NCBI GenBank assembly: GCA_032622095.1
Contig: CP136064.1
Location: 41,939,912-42,003,911 of the forward strand
Reading direction: 5' to 3'
Length of the DNA: 64,000 bases
From: Siphonodentalium dalli
Lineage: Eukaryota > Mollusca > Scaphopoda > Gadilida > Siphonodentaliidae
This document shows, in pieces, positions 1 through 10,085 of the stretch. How positions within the stretch are numbered: position 1 is the first letter of the stretch; every line of letters starts with the position of its first letter. The position numbers and the translations under genes were made by a program. The notes below the pieces were generated by a model that saw nothing but the letters and a program-made list of their open reading frames with translations, had not been told where the DNA came from and did no database searches.

Positions 1-430
1 ACTGAAATTAGCTTTCTTTACAATTCGCCAGAAATCATGTTCCTATACTTGGAAGACCAAACGTTGAATAATTATTTTTTTAAATAGTTAAATGAATGTG
101 CTTCGCTAGCTATTGCATGTATGGTTTCTCCAATATGTTCTAATCGATCTGCCTGATAAATCGGAAGGAATACATTTCCATATATAGGTCACGCGTTAAA
201 CCGTAAAGGTATGTACAATTTCCGACGTCGACCATTTTGACGACCATTGTTACTATAAATCGCAAAGATTATTGAAAACTCGCCCATTTTATTTCCTTTG
301 TGTATTTTCGAATATAATTATCATTTGGTGCCCATATTACCGCACATGGTGCACGCGTTGGAACATTAGGTACATACATGTATGACGACGGCCACCTATA
401 TATATAAGCCACCTTGGACTCACCGGTGAG
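1..430. other. No gene recognised
   Basis: AT-rich sequence with no long open frame and no exon I could match. It may be intron or 5' flank of the myosin light chain gene further right, but nothing here shows that directly. Confidence 0.4.
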
Positions 431-830
431 TTAACCCTTTACCCAACAGAAGGGCCCTGTGCCAATGCATTCTCTTATATATGCGAGTCGACCATAGGTC
501 GCCTCGCATATATAAGAGAATGCATTGGCTTAACACATTAAAAATTATAAAATTGTTAAAGAATGTAAGAAAAAATGGTAAAAAGTGCTAAAAAAAGTTT
601 TTTTTTAGGCCCATGCATTCTCTTATATATGCGAGGCGACCTATGGTCGACTCGCATATATAAGAGAATGCATTGGCACAGGGCATAACTGTAACTATCA
701 CAATGTGGTCAAGGAGCCGGTTCCAATGATATCCATATTTGTATGGTTCTATTGAGACAGACCGAAGATATTTTAGGCTGTTGAAGCTTTATTTGGCCGG
801 TTTTGGCCGTTTTGTTGGGTAAAGGGTTAA
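431..830 (+). mobile_element. Family A MITE copy 1 (TTAA-flanked)
   Basis: The element is bounded by TTAA at 431-434 and 827-830. Its terminal inverted repeats read CCCTTTACCCAACA inward from both ends. TTAA duplication plus a CCC start is the signature of the piggyBac superfamily, so a piggyBac-type non-autonomous element is the likely class. Inside are two near-perfect 69-bp hairpins (461-529 and 609-677) that are reverse complements of each other, separated by an AT-rich spacer. A tail of about 150 bp lies on one side only. No coding capacity is visible. Confidence 0.88.
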
Positions 831-1266
831 CAGGCCTTATATTCTTTGCTTTTTTGGTCGAGACATTTCGACAGTCCTGCTCCATGTGGAGTTTAGCCGA
901 GTTCAGCTATCTTATTATGTGAACGAGGGCCCTCATTTCCAGGACCGACATCACAATTTGTTCGGAAATGGCCGTAAGATATCCCATTCCTGGCAATTCC
1001 AATATCCTTTTTTATCAATATTTTCCAAAGATATCAGCAAGCTATTTGACTAATTATTAGCTAACCCAACAACTTACCTCCGATACTGCAAAACAAATGA
1101 ACAGATTTGTTTTAAGGAGATTAGGCCTTCAAATTTCACAACCTAAAAAAATAGTGATCGAAGTCACTTGAAACTCATGAATATCCTCTCAACAGTCAAC
1201 TTTACATGGGGAAGGGACTCACCGAGATCTAGCAAAAAATTACCAGCTCATTCGCTATATTTTTGG
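831..1266. other. No gene recognised
   Basis: Nothing recognisable beyond low-complexity AT-rich sequence between two mobile elements. Confidence 0.35.
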
Positions 1267-1500
1267 TTAAAGATACGGGCGGACTTCGCGGTGGGTATTG
1301 CTGTTAAAATAGTCGAATCCGCTAAAACCGTCATAAACAGAAAGAATATTATATCATAGACAAATTTTGTTCTTACACCAATCATAAATATCGCGTACAT
1401 TGCATGTTATTGTCACGACTGTACGCTTTGTTATATATATAAACAAACATAAAACGTTACAAAACCATTTGTTTATAGACAAACACTCGGAACTACCGGA
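1267..1500 (+). mobile_element. Family U MITE, left part (TTAA-type)
   Basis: TTAA at 1267-1270 is followed by AGATACGGGCGG, and the next 200 bp parallel the family U copy at 30433. The right terminal repeat was not found, so this copy looks truncated near 1500. The right boundary is approximate. Confidence 0.55.
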
Positions 1501-2217
1501 TCTTCCAATGAAAATGTTCCATTGCGCTTTGGAAAATCGATGATAAAATTATTGGCGACATCAACAATTGCATTCAAATCACACCAATTTTTATTTTAAT
1601 CGACCCATTCTACCCGCGGTGCCAGTTTAAAACACAGCTAATCCACGTTACTTCATGATTGGGAAATAATCAGACAGAAAAATTGTACTTGTAAAGAGAT
1701 GAATATTTTTCAATCCATTTAGTATTTTCTCATAACCTATGGCAATTACGTCACACACCAAATAAGGAATTTACGATGATAGTATTGTGAGTTGAAAGTT
1801 GTAGACGCACCAAATTAGGGGTTTAACAACCGACATAGAATGCGCGCGAATCTAAATAAGGAAATGACGCAATATCGTGACTATGCTTATAAACCATTCA
1901 CCGTGCTTTTTGCGAGAAACTAAACAACACTCAACCTGCATTTTCTGACACAAAGCATGTTTTGTGAATAATATCGCATCCATATTATCATTATGCTATA
2001 CTATTAGTATATTCTTGAGGAAATTATCATAATTTGATAAATGTTATTTATAAATTATTACCTTCAAAGAATGCTGTCCGTCCCTAGCTTTAGGTCGGTT
2101 ATTTATATAGGATTAAGTCGGGTATTTAAACTTCCATAACCAGACTATATAGCCACACGTATACGTTGTTTATCTCGCTTAACCGAGGAAACATGCTCTT
2201 TTTTGTTTTGTTTCTAG
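1501..2217. other. Probable intron upstream of myosin exon
   Basis: The exon at 2218 begins in codon phase 1 after a TAG acceptor, so an earlier exon must exist. I searched this stretch for the EF-hand I exon of an essential light chain and did not recognise one. It may lie outside the window. Confidence 0.4.
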
Positions 2218-2385
2218 GAGAGAAGTCTTACAAGCTCGATGAATTCCTCTCAATTTACAAGAAAGCGTTGGCCGAAAAGGAAACGGGAACCTTCGCGGAC
2301 TTCATGGAAGCCTTCAAGACCTTCGACCGAGAAGGTCAAGGATTTATCTCGGCGGCCGAAATGAGGCATGTTCTAACGTGCCTAG
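2218..2385 (+). CDS. Myosin essential light chain, central exon
   Basis: This exon encodes the middle of a molluscan-type myosin essential light chain, the calmodulin-family subunit that wraps the lever arm of muscle myosin heavy chain. It is bounded by a TTTCTAG acceptor and a CCTAG|GTCAGT donor, both in phase 1. The translation starts EKSYKLDEFL and contains the family hallmarks GTFADFMEAFKTFDREGQGF and AAEMRHVLTCLG, that is, the helix-loop-helix of EF-hand III with a degenerate calcium loop (DREGQGFISAAE). It corresponds roughly to residues 60-115 of a protein of about 157 residues. It splices in frame to 3228-3314. Amino-terminal exons are not seen. The recognition rests on strong protein similarity known from the family; I ran no search. 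Confidence 0.93.
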
Positions 2386-2448
2386 GTCAGTATATATATG
2401 CCATATATCGATAATTTGATTATGTAAAGTCTAAATTTTGGGTCAGAT

Positions 2449-2520
2449 TAGATAATGCCATGAATCTCTATACCGGTGATATGGCTAATAACGCCCGTAG
2501 AGATCATATTTCATTATGGG
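2449..2520. mobile_element. Degenerate TAGATCATG-family remnant (H)
   Basis: The sequence TAGATAATGCCATGAATCTCT and a later GCCCGTAGAGATCAT match the H/J family copies at 20576 and 38846. Only one end is recognisable, so I read it as a decayed fragment in the intron. Confidence 0.5.
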
Positions 2521-2546
2521 TGCTGCGCTGTTGCAGCATTAAATAT

Positions 2547-2707
2547 CCTGGGCAAGTGCATTCTCTTATATATGCGAGTCTCCCAGGGAGAATGCACTGG
2601 CTTACAGGGTGAATGTAAATAGTGTTAGGCCAATGCATTCCCTTATATATATGCGAGGCGCCCTATGTGGGCGACTCGTATATGTAAGAGAATGCGTTGG
2701 CACAGGG
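2547..2707. mobile_element. Stand-alone copy of the A/B core (D)
   Basis: This carries the two-hairpin core found inside families A and B (GCATTCTCTTATATATGCGAG arms and a CACAGGG edge), but without the outer terminal repeats of either family. The left hairpin has lost most of its second arm (GCGAGTCTCCCAGGGAGAATGC). It sits in the 842-bp intron between two myosin exons. It could be an independent element or the decayed middle of a longer one. Confidence 0.7.
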
Positions 2708-3227
2708 TTTTCGCAAAATTTTAGGAAGCTCCAGTCATGGAAGGGTTAAACAACCATGCATGGCTTATTTGAACCTCAAAATTATAAGTATACGCAATTT
2801 CGAAGGAGGGATAATATATGCATACTTAAATATAGGTATAGATAAAATCGACTTTATACATACTCTGAAAAACCTGACCAAAGTCATATAGCTTATAGAT
2901 ATTTTATTTTTTCCGTATACAGAAGTTATTCTCTAGTTCTATTCAAGTTCAATGAACCAGAAATCACATCTCAAGGTTTGTCCTCATTCCAACTACACAT
3001 TTTATCGACTGTAATAAATCTATGCTGATCAAAAATGTTCAATCTACATATACATTCACTATGTTCTTATGGCAAACAATTCAAAACTTATGTTCAACTA
3101 CCAAAATGTATTGAGCAATGTTATATAATGTAATCAAGGTAACATGCATGGGGGAAAAGAAATCTATATCATTGTTTGTTTTCCATAATTATTATGTCAT
3201 AATTAACCGGGTTTTTTTATTTTATAG

Positions 3228-3314
3228 GTGAAAAATTGACGGATGATGATATGGATCGTATAATTAAATTCACTAGCACGAGGGAGGATCTGGAGGGAAA
3301 CATGAAATATGAAG
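3228..3314 (+). CDS. Myosin essential light chain, penultimate exon
   Basis: An 87-bp exon between a TTTTATAG acceptor and a GAAG|GTAAAC donor, again phase 1 on both sides. After the split glycine codon it reads EKLTDDDMDRIIKFTSTREDLEGN, then MKYE. This is the EF-hand IV region of molluscan essential light chain, where the family has a diagnostic 'DLEGNxKYE' sequence. It joins the exon at 2218-2385 in frame and the terminal exon at 7202 in frame. The intron that follows is 3.9 kb and contains three mobile elements. Confidence 0.93.
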
Positions 3315-3665
3315 GTAAACACCCCACGAATATATTTTATATTCACTCCACCAAGCAATGACATAAATAACATGTACATGTATACACGAACATGTATGTA
3401 CTTTAATTTCAAATTGCACCCCGTTTGAACCATGCAGAACCAACTTTCCACGTTCGGGGAATTTCTCGTGTTACCACCCATGCACATATAGGGCTGGAAT
3501 TTTCCAAATGGTTTCTCAAGTGTTCCAACGACATGTTGGAAAATTGACAAGTGTAACTGATGACCATTTTCAGATTTGGCCGAATGTATAGAAAACTACT
3601 TCAGTTCTGATTTTTTTTAGTAACGCGTAATTCTGTATTCATTCACAAGGATACACTTCATTACA

Positions 3666-4169
3666 TTAAAGGCACATGAGGCCTTAATTGTCGAAAATAT
3701 TCATATTTGTTCCAAACACCGTAAACAGAAAAACATTAAAACGCATACAGTTTCGTTCATATATACCATGACCATCGCGTAAACAGCATGTTATCATAAA
3801 TACCTACTATATTTTACCTAAGCAAGAGCCTGATTGGGTTACAGAGGACAGCACAATGCTACTGGCTAATCACACACAAATGGCATAAGCGCTCTTTATT
3901 AGTTCCATATCAGGAATTCACCAACAAAGAACGCTCTTTATGTTTACCATCATAATATAAACAAACACCAGAAAAGTAACTTTTTATGCTTTTGTTTACA
4001 TAACAATGGTTAAACATATGAGAATAACATACTGTTTATGCGATATTTCTTATTTATATACGGACAAAGTCTGTCTACATTTTGATGTTCTTTCTGTTTG
4101 TGGCGGTTTTTGACGGGTGGAAATATTTTCACAGGATATACCCACCGCCAAGGCCAACCGTACATTTAA
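3666..4169 (-). mobile_element. Family U MITE copy 2 (TTAA-type)
   Basis: TTAA lies at 3666-3669 and 4166-4169. The right end read inward (ATGTACGGTTGGCCTTGGCGG) aligns with the left end of the family U copy at 30433, and the left AGGCAC aligns with that copy's other end. The interior has matching blocks such as CGCTCTTTATTAGTTCCATATC. The copy is diverged and inverted relative to 30433. Confidence 0.62.
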
Positions 4170-4412
4170 CCCTCTCTAGACCAAATACTCATTGCTGCGT
4201 ATAGTTATCCCTTAGGAAATGTTCAGACCATATGGGTCGTTTGTTGAACTTTTTATTTGAACATTTTCCCCCCAATAAATTTATAAGACTCCTTCTGCAC
4301 CTCATTTATCTCCTCCAGATGAATAATATATACCCCTCCAGATGAATAATATATACCATGGTAATGACTACTTTTATAACTGAATCGGAGAATCCATTTA
4401 TTATAGAAAGGG

Positions 4413-4889
4413 TTAAAGGTACTCAACCCGATAAAACTCCTCTCAATTACTATTTCAATGGCTTCGGGGGTCAAAAATATTTAATTCGAGTCGAGGAAGT
4501 CACCCATCAAAGCTCAGATTTGTTAGATATCGATTTTAGAAATCTGTTATTTTTCATTATCGGGAATACTATCTGGCCCAGTACTCAATCAAAATTGCGT
4601 TAAAATTACCACTTGATTTTAGAGTTATTCATCCTTGTCTGTTTGAATAGATTTGGAGTACACATCCAGAGCAGATTACGGCAGTTATTGGTACTCATCT
4701 CGAGAACATAACAAATTTGAAAAATCAATATCTAATAACTCTGAGCTTTGTTTGATGGGTTCCTCGACTCGAATCAAATATTTTTTACCCCCAAAGCCAA
4801 AGAAATAGTAATATAGGACCCTCTGATCGGATTGTTGTTGTTGGAATCTGTTGAGATGGGGACCCTCTTTACGGGTTGAGTACCTTTAA
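4413..4889. mobile_element. Family I MITE copy 1 (TTAA-flanked)
   Basis: TTAA at 4413-4416 and 4886-4889 encloses terminal repeats AGGTACTCAACCCG and their reverse complement. The sub-terminal arms continue as an inverted repeat (GGCTTCGGGGGTC against the complement of ACCCCCAAAGCC). TTAA duplications are used by piggyBac and Kolobok; the AGG start fits Kolobok better, but this is inference. Non-coding. Confidence 0.82.
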
Positions 4890-5815
4890 AATATCAGGAA
4901 ATTATATAAATTTCACTTTATAACTATTACACATTTCGGGGTTTTTCTGCAAGGACGTTTTCTCCCCCCCCCAGTTGGGGTGATCATGGTAGCGCCCCCC
5001 TGTACCACTTCTTATATACGGCGCCCCTGTTCCTGCATACTACTTGTATATGTGTCATTGAAATTATACCTCGGCTAGTTCGAAGTTTTAATAAATTGAT
5101 ACCAGAACGATGTTTGTATTACATAGAAGAGATTGGCGTCACGACGATGAGAGTGCGTTGATAAAGTTGAATTGAGTGCCGCATAACACGCATAGAAATA
5201 TTCTTAAAGGCAAAGTCCGGTTATTTTTAAGTTGGCATAAAATTTATCAAATTTCATAGAGTCAAATGACTATACTAGTACTGTGGCCATCGTCACTTGA
5301 GAAATTGAAAAAGTTAACGACCATATAGATGCAGCATAAAATGTCCAACAATATATTCTTTTTTTGCGACTCGACTGAATTGTTCTGCCATTTTTTATTT
5401 CTGTAAGCAGGCCATCAGCTATATTCAGAACGAGTTTGGCTCGATTTATGGAAGCCGAAATAAACAAAGTTGAATACTAAATATTTTGGGTGATTGGTCA
5501 ACTGCCAATTGGGTCGCCCGTTTCATACCCCAAAAACACACATGACACAAGTCATGTAACAAGACGTCGCAAATTGTTGACCTAATTACTAAACGCGGTT
5601 AATAGAATAATTGGGCGTGCTTTTCAAAGTTCAGCCGGATTGCATCTGAAGCCAGTTATTAATTGATCACGTTATCGTTGCCAAGTGCTTGAAAATATGA
5701 TATTGGGCTGACTTAATGTGGTGCGCGGGCTAGTCTCAAATTCTCAGCATAGTTGGTAAAAAATAAATAAGAATATACGATCAACTTGTTTATGGGAATA
5801 CATAATTAAAAAACA

Positions 5816-6732
5816 ATACCTTACTCGTATTTAAATTCGCGCAGTACTATTTTTCGCTCAGTTTTGAATTCGAGCACTTTAAATTCGCGCACCTGTCTGC
5901 GCGAATTCAAAACTGACAGAAGTATCTTCGTAAAAGTCGTTGATCTGTTGACAGTTTCAGCTCTTATTCGTTTCTGAAGATATATGCATATACTAAACAC
6001 GATCACTGTGAATTTATGTTGTAGACAAACCTCTACCCGAATCGTTATCGGCTCGCCATAGCGACGCTGGTAGAGCTTGGTTCTAGACGGCATCATTATT
6101 TTGTTGCGATGACGGATGTTTATATATGCTCCAAATAATTATGAGATTGAAATTGTAACATATGGACTGCATTGAACTTCAATGCAGTGCTTCAATGCAG
6201 CCCATGTTACAATTTCAATGATTGAACTCGAAAACAGTAAACCACAAACGAGAAGGCAACTGACTTCCGAAAAATCAATACTGGCTGCGGGTTGTGATGA
6301 CATAACTAACTCAGACTGTATGGTCACGAAGTCACTCCAGAGTGGTGAATAGGGGGCGTGCTTTCGTGCATGCACATACAACCTAGAATATGTGTATTTC
6401 TTACAAGAATTTCATCATCGTCGTTGAAGTTACCATTATTATGGACATTATGTGTATACGTCGTTTGACATTGAGTTTATCAGTTGACCGAATGTAAATA
6501 TAGGCCTATACACGACGTTTAGGCGTATAATTGTCTATTCATGCAGTGTCCATTCTTTCGTAATCTGTCTAACTCAGCAACATAGGCTAACCCTCGATCT
6601 TGTTTTCCATGTTGTTAATTATAGTTTAAATTCAGGAGTCGTACTATTTTTCGCTCAGTTTTAAATCCGCGCACCGATGGATGCGCGAAAAATAGTACTG
6701 CATGCGCGAATTTAAATACGAGTATAAGGTAT
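5816..6732. mobile_element. Element L, 0.9-kb terminal-inverted-repeat element
   Basis: The ends read ATACCTTACTCGTATTTAAA at 5816 and its near reverse complement finishing at 6732. Sub-terminal blocks (GTACTATTTTTCGC and CGCGAATTCAAA-type segments) recur in both orientations near each end, so each end forms its own hairpin. A further hairpin is in the middle. No transposase was found. The target duplication is not clear. Confidence 0.72.
6145..6220. repeat. Internal hairpin of element L
   Basis: CATTGAAATTGTAACAT-type arms with inner CTGCATTGAA arms form an almost complete palindrome around GAACTTCAATGCAGTGC. It could fold as a cruciform or RNA hairpin. Confidence 0.75.
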
Positions 6733-7201
6733 ACATATAAGAAATGAATGTATAGTGCATGGATGTGTGTGTTATTGTGGGCACATTTAGTGAGAACCGC
6801 TTTGCGATTCACACAGTGTGCCCCATGCAGCATGCAGCCACAGGCGTCCTATCCCCCGATAACACACCACCCACTACATGTGTTTCTTAAATGAAAGTGA
6901 ATATCAAATTTGGCAAACTTTATGCCACTTCAAATTAACCGAACTATGCCTTTAAGATTCGTTTGTTCAAATATTCAACTAATATTATGCGGCTTGTATT
7001 GTCACATATGCAACACCCTACAAACCCGAATGAATGTATGGGACCAAGGAGATATATATACAGGTACACGCACTCGTCAATGCATGAGTATTCAGTTACC
7101 TATATATATGCAATTTAGGGTCAAACACGTATATATATTACTTGAAGTAGTAAAGATGAATATATCTACAATTTGACGAAAATTCGTGTTCTCTACTTCA
7201 G

Positions 7202-7245
7202 AATTTATCAAAAAAGTCATGACCGGGCCGTTCGGAGACAACTGA
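7202..7245 (+). CDS. Myosin essential light chain, terminal coding exon
   Basis: The acceptor CTCTACTTCAG is followed by 41 coding bases and a TGA stop. Completing the split glutamate codon from the previous exon, the translation is EFIKKVMTGPFGDN and then stop, matching the family's conserved end (E/D-F-V/I-K-K-V-M-x-G-P). The exon is too short for ORF-based prediction and was found by following the required phase-1 acceptor. It completes the protein after MKYE at 3314, so the gene is intact at its 3' end. Confidence 0.92.
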
Positions 7246-7459
7246 TAACGACCACACTCAAGATGCAAGACATTGGCAACATTCCCAGCTACATGAAACG
7301 GGAAAGACAGAAACGTGAACACAGTGAATGGTGCGTGCGTTTGCACTGAATGCCTATTCTACAATCAGGCCATGCATCCACACAAAAAAAAAAACGGAGC
7401 GATCTCTTTTTACATACATCATTATACCTGAATGTATTATATTACACAAAATAACTTAA

Positions 7460-7478
7460 AATAAAAACAAGAAATAAA
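7460..7478 (+). promoter_or_regulatory. Polyadenylation signals of the myosin gene
   Basis: AATAAA occurs at 7460-7465 and 7473-7478, about 215-235 bases after the stop codon, followed by a GT-rich stretch. This gives a plausible 3' end; no transcript evidence is available. Confidence 0.5.
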
Positions 7479-7684
7479 CGTTATTTTATAATGTGTTGTC
7501 ATTATACTTGGTTAAGGCCTTCATGCACAAAACCCAGACAATATGTGAAATATTCCGTGAAACTATTTAATTGCACACCTGATCATCTCCATTAATCTGA
7601 AAAGTTGCTAATAAAATACCAAAAAAGTTGATTTAATACATTTCAGTGGTTCAATATTATTCTCAAACACATGTCGGAAAATAA

Positions 7685-8452
7685 ATAAACACCTAAAAAA
7701 AAAAAAAGTCCCCCCTAATATATTCTGTAATATTTTCAGAGATGTTTATTGGATGAAACTTTCCACAAATGTTTTGTGGTACCAGAGACATCAAGTGTGC
7801 TATGCACTGTGCTGTGACGTGAGATATGGCTGATTGAGCACGAATTGAATGGAAGAGGGGCACTTTTAAAAGTTGCAAAAACACGGGTAGAGTGATCACA
7901 GTCATTCGGCTGTGTCCTGGTCCTCCACTTCTCGCACGGGCGTGGAACATCCTTATCTGCATGTTGGCACCTCAATGGCCTGCATGGTGGGAAACATGGT
8001 TTACTGAAAATGGCTTCAAAGAGACTGATTTCAATATCTCTGTGTTGCTCACGGCATGAAACTTCAAGATGTCATTCCAAAGGAATGTGGTTAGAATGAA
8101 TGGTCTGGGCATGCAGCGGGCACATTGTGTCCCGACGATGATACGCATGTTATCGAGGACTCACAGTGTCAATTTTAGACCACATTTACAGCCAGTAACA
8201 ACTTGTGCGAACAATGGAACACTGGGGTGACTGTCCACTCTTCGTCAAAGTTTTGCAACTTTTGAAAAACACCCACTTCCATTCAATTCGTGCTCATCCG
8301 GCCATAACAAAACTCACAAGACGCTGCCTTGCAGAGGTTATGTCTCAGATCCCACTAAACATTTGCGTAAAGTTTTGTCAAAATCCATCCAATATCTCAT
8401 AAAATATTACCGAATATATTAGGGGGGACTTTTTTTTTTTTTAGGTGTTTAT
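7685..8452. mobile_element. Element M, fold-back element of two homologous halves
   Basis: Ends read ATAAACACCTAA and TTAGGTGTTTAT, followed by an A-run (T-run on the right) and AGTCCCCCCTAATATATT. The halves are diverged inverted copies of each other. A - strand frame in the left half and a + strand frame in the right half encode related peptides (for example LPVFLQLLKVPLFHSIRAQS and FVKVLQLLKNTHFHSIRAHP). I do not recognise that peptide family. The whole may be a fold-back derivative of the end of a larger transposon. Confidence 0.68.
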
Positions 8453-8500
8453 ATGCATGGGCGATGGTGTCAATATAATAATATACTAGATTCTCACCCC

Positions 8501-8514
8501 CCCCCCCCCCCCCC
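8501..8514 (+). repeat. Poly-C tract
   Basis: Homopolymer of cytosine directly after element M. Length is likely to be unstable or poorly sequenced. Confidence 0.8.
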
Positions 8515-8649
8515 GACCCTATAAACAACTAATTAGAAAATTTAATTTTATTAGTTTTCACAAGCCTTTAACTGTACAAAAAAACGACAGTGAAATTGGC
8601 TGTCCTTCCAGTCATACTTGATCAAATAAGTATCATCTAAGCCTTTGGT

Positions 8650-9110
8650 ATATGTGACCCGCCATATCAAATCCAGTCGGAAGTCGGGATTTTTTTACCC
8701 TGTGCCAATGCATTCTCTTATATATGCGAGTCGCCTCGCATATATAAGAGAATGCTTTGGCCTAACAATTTTTATCATGTTTTTTAAATAAATGTTTCTT
8801 ACAATTTTTAGGACATAAAATAATAAAAAAAAAACACCCATTACCCTGCAGGGAGACACACACATATATAGAAGCACCTAGAAGAGTGTCGTCTGCTCAT
8901 GTTTCTCTGGGGCTCTGTATGGGTGAAATTATAAAATTGTTAAAGAATACAAGAACAAATTGTTAAAATTGTAAAAAATTGTTATGCCAATGCATTCTCT
9001 TATATATGCGAGGCGACCTATGGTCGACTCGCATATATAAGAGAATGCATTGGCACAGGGTAAAAAAAAATCCCGACTTCCGACTGGATTTGATATGGCG
9101 GGTCACATAT
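8650..9110 (-). mobile_element. Family B MITE copy 1 (ATAT-flanked)
   Basis: ATAT at 8650-8653 and 9107-9110 flanks terminal repeats GTGACCCGCCATATCAAATC that continue for about 40 bp to a T-run (A-run on the other side). The interior is the two-hairpin core shared with family A plus a family B spacer (CAGAGCCCCAGACA, CTGCAGGG blocks). The left hairpin has a deleted tip (GCGAGTCGCCTCGC). Confidence 0.88.
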
Positions 9111-9499
9111 TGAGAAGTAGACTACCATTTCAAATTTCTGAACTAGCCATGATATGATGTGTTGGCACGAATAAACGAGAGGCCGATAACCGTCAGCAGA
9201 TGTTTAACCCATACCTTCCAACATACTGACTATACCACAATCGAAATCAGCAATCTGAAACTGAATATATACCTACACACGAAGGGTGAAGATGATTGGA
9301 AAGAGACGTTATAATTATGACATAAGACCAGAATCCATCCATGACATGGAAAGAAAGGATAAAAATTTCAACATTAATCAATCGATACCGAATCTATACA
9401 GGTGTAGAGTGTGCATGATAAATCTGGATCTGAATTATGACAAGCATTGGGTGAAAATAGTTGAGTTACCACATCGGATAATGCTCACGTGTCCATGGT
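9111..9499. other. No gene recognised
   Basis: An open frame from 9286 runs into the repeat-rich 3' region of the adjacent LINE. Its peptide matches nothing I know and I do not support it as a gene. Confidence 0.3.
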
Positions 9500-9699
9500 C
9501 TGGGCAGGAACAGGATTTGCGTGCCCGCCCGAAGGGCGGCACGAGGACGGTGTGGGCTCACCCGGAGGTCGCCCTTACGCCCTGTCTTGAATCTTCTTGG
9601 TATTTTTTCTTAACAGTCAGGCCGCGGATCGGGTGGAGAAGTCTTGAGGTCGGGGTCGGTCAGCGTCGCAGGTGTCTTGAATCTTGTCTTGAATCTTCC

Positions 9700-9785
9700 A
9701 TCTTTACTTGGGCTTTGCCTTGTACTTTTGCCTTGATCTATGCCTTGATCTTTGCCTTGATCTTCTTCTTTGCCTTGTCTCGGCA
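9700..9785. repeat. CTTTGCCTTGATC-type minisatellite
   Basis: Short imperfect repeats of TTGCCTTGATCT, preceded by GTCTTGAATCTT repeats around 9580-9695. They lie in the presumed 3' trailer of the decayed LINE. Confidence 0.65.
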
Positions 9786-9792
9786 TCTTGCA

Positions 9793-10085
9793 AAATGCGG
9801 GACGATCCAGCGATGATGCTGGATTGCGAATTTTCAGTTGGTTGTCCACGCCCGGGACCTTCCAATGGAGGCATTGGATTGCGGGCTGCTAAGAGAATAC
9901 GGGACGGTCCAGTGATTCCACTGGACTGCGTGCTCTCTTCTGTTACCGCCCGGGACGGTCCAATACACCTTATTGGACTGCGGGTCTTTTCTGAAGTGGG
10001 ATACGGGACGGTCTAGCATGGCCTGCTTGACTGCGTATCCTAAAACCCGGGACGGTCCAATAAGCCTATTGAACTGCGGGTCTTT
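9793..10085 (-). repeat. CGGGACGGTCCA tandem repeats in LINE 3' region
   Basis: At least five imperfect units contain CGGGACGGTCCA, then a short inverted segment and GGACTGCGGG, spaced about 55-60 bp. Each unit can pair its own ends. Position just downstream of the reverse-transcriptase frame suggests a structured 3' untranslated region, which is inference. Confidence 0.65.

Larger units (their letters stand above)
3315..7201 (+). other. Last intron of myosin essential light chain
   Basis: GT...AG intron of 3887 bp, with GTAAAC at the left and CTACTTCAG at the right. It holds a family U element, a family I element and the palindromic element L, all non-coding. Apart from these it has no recognised content. 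Confidence 0.85.

Noticed and set aside
461-529. The 69-bp hairpin considered as a microRNA precursor or transcription terminator.
   Set aside because: It occurs about two dozen times inside mobile elements, and the AT-rich arms are explained by transposon structure; without small-RNA data there is no support for a host RNA gene.
3574-3620. Possible terminal exon after a TTTTCAG acceptor, in phase with the myosin exon at 3314, with a nearby stop.
   Set aside because: The peptide (DLAECIENYFSSDFF) does not resemble the conserved essential light chain end, whereas the exon at 7202-7245 matches it well.
9286-9816. A 176-codon + strand frame.
   Set aside because: The second half runs through LINE 3' minisatellite repeats and the first half matches no family; no splice or start evidence.
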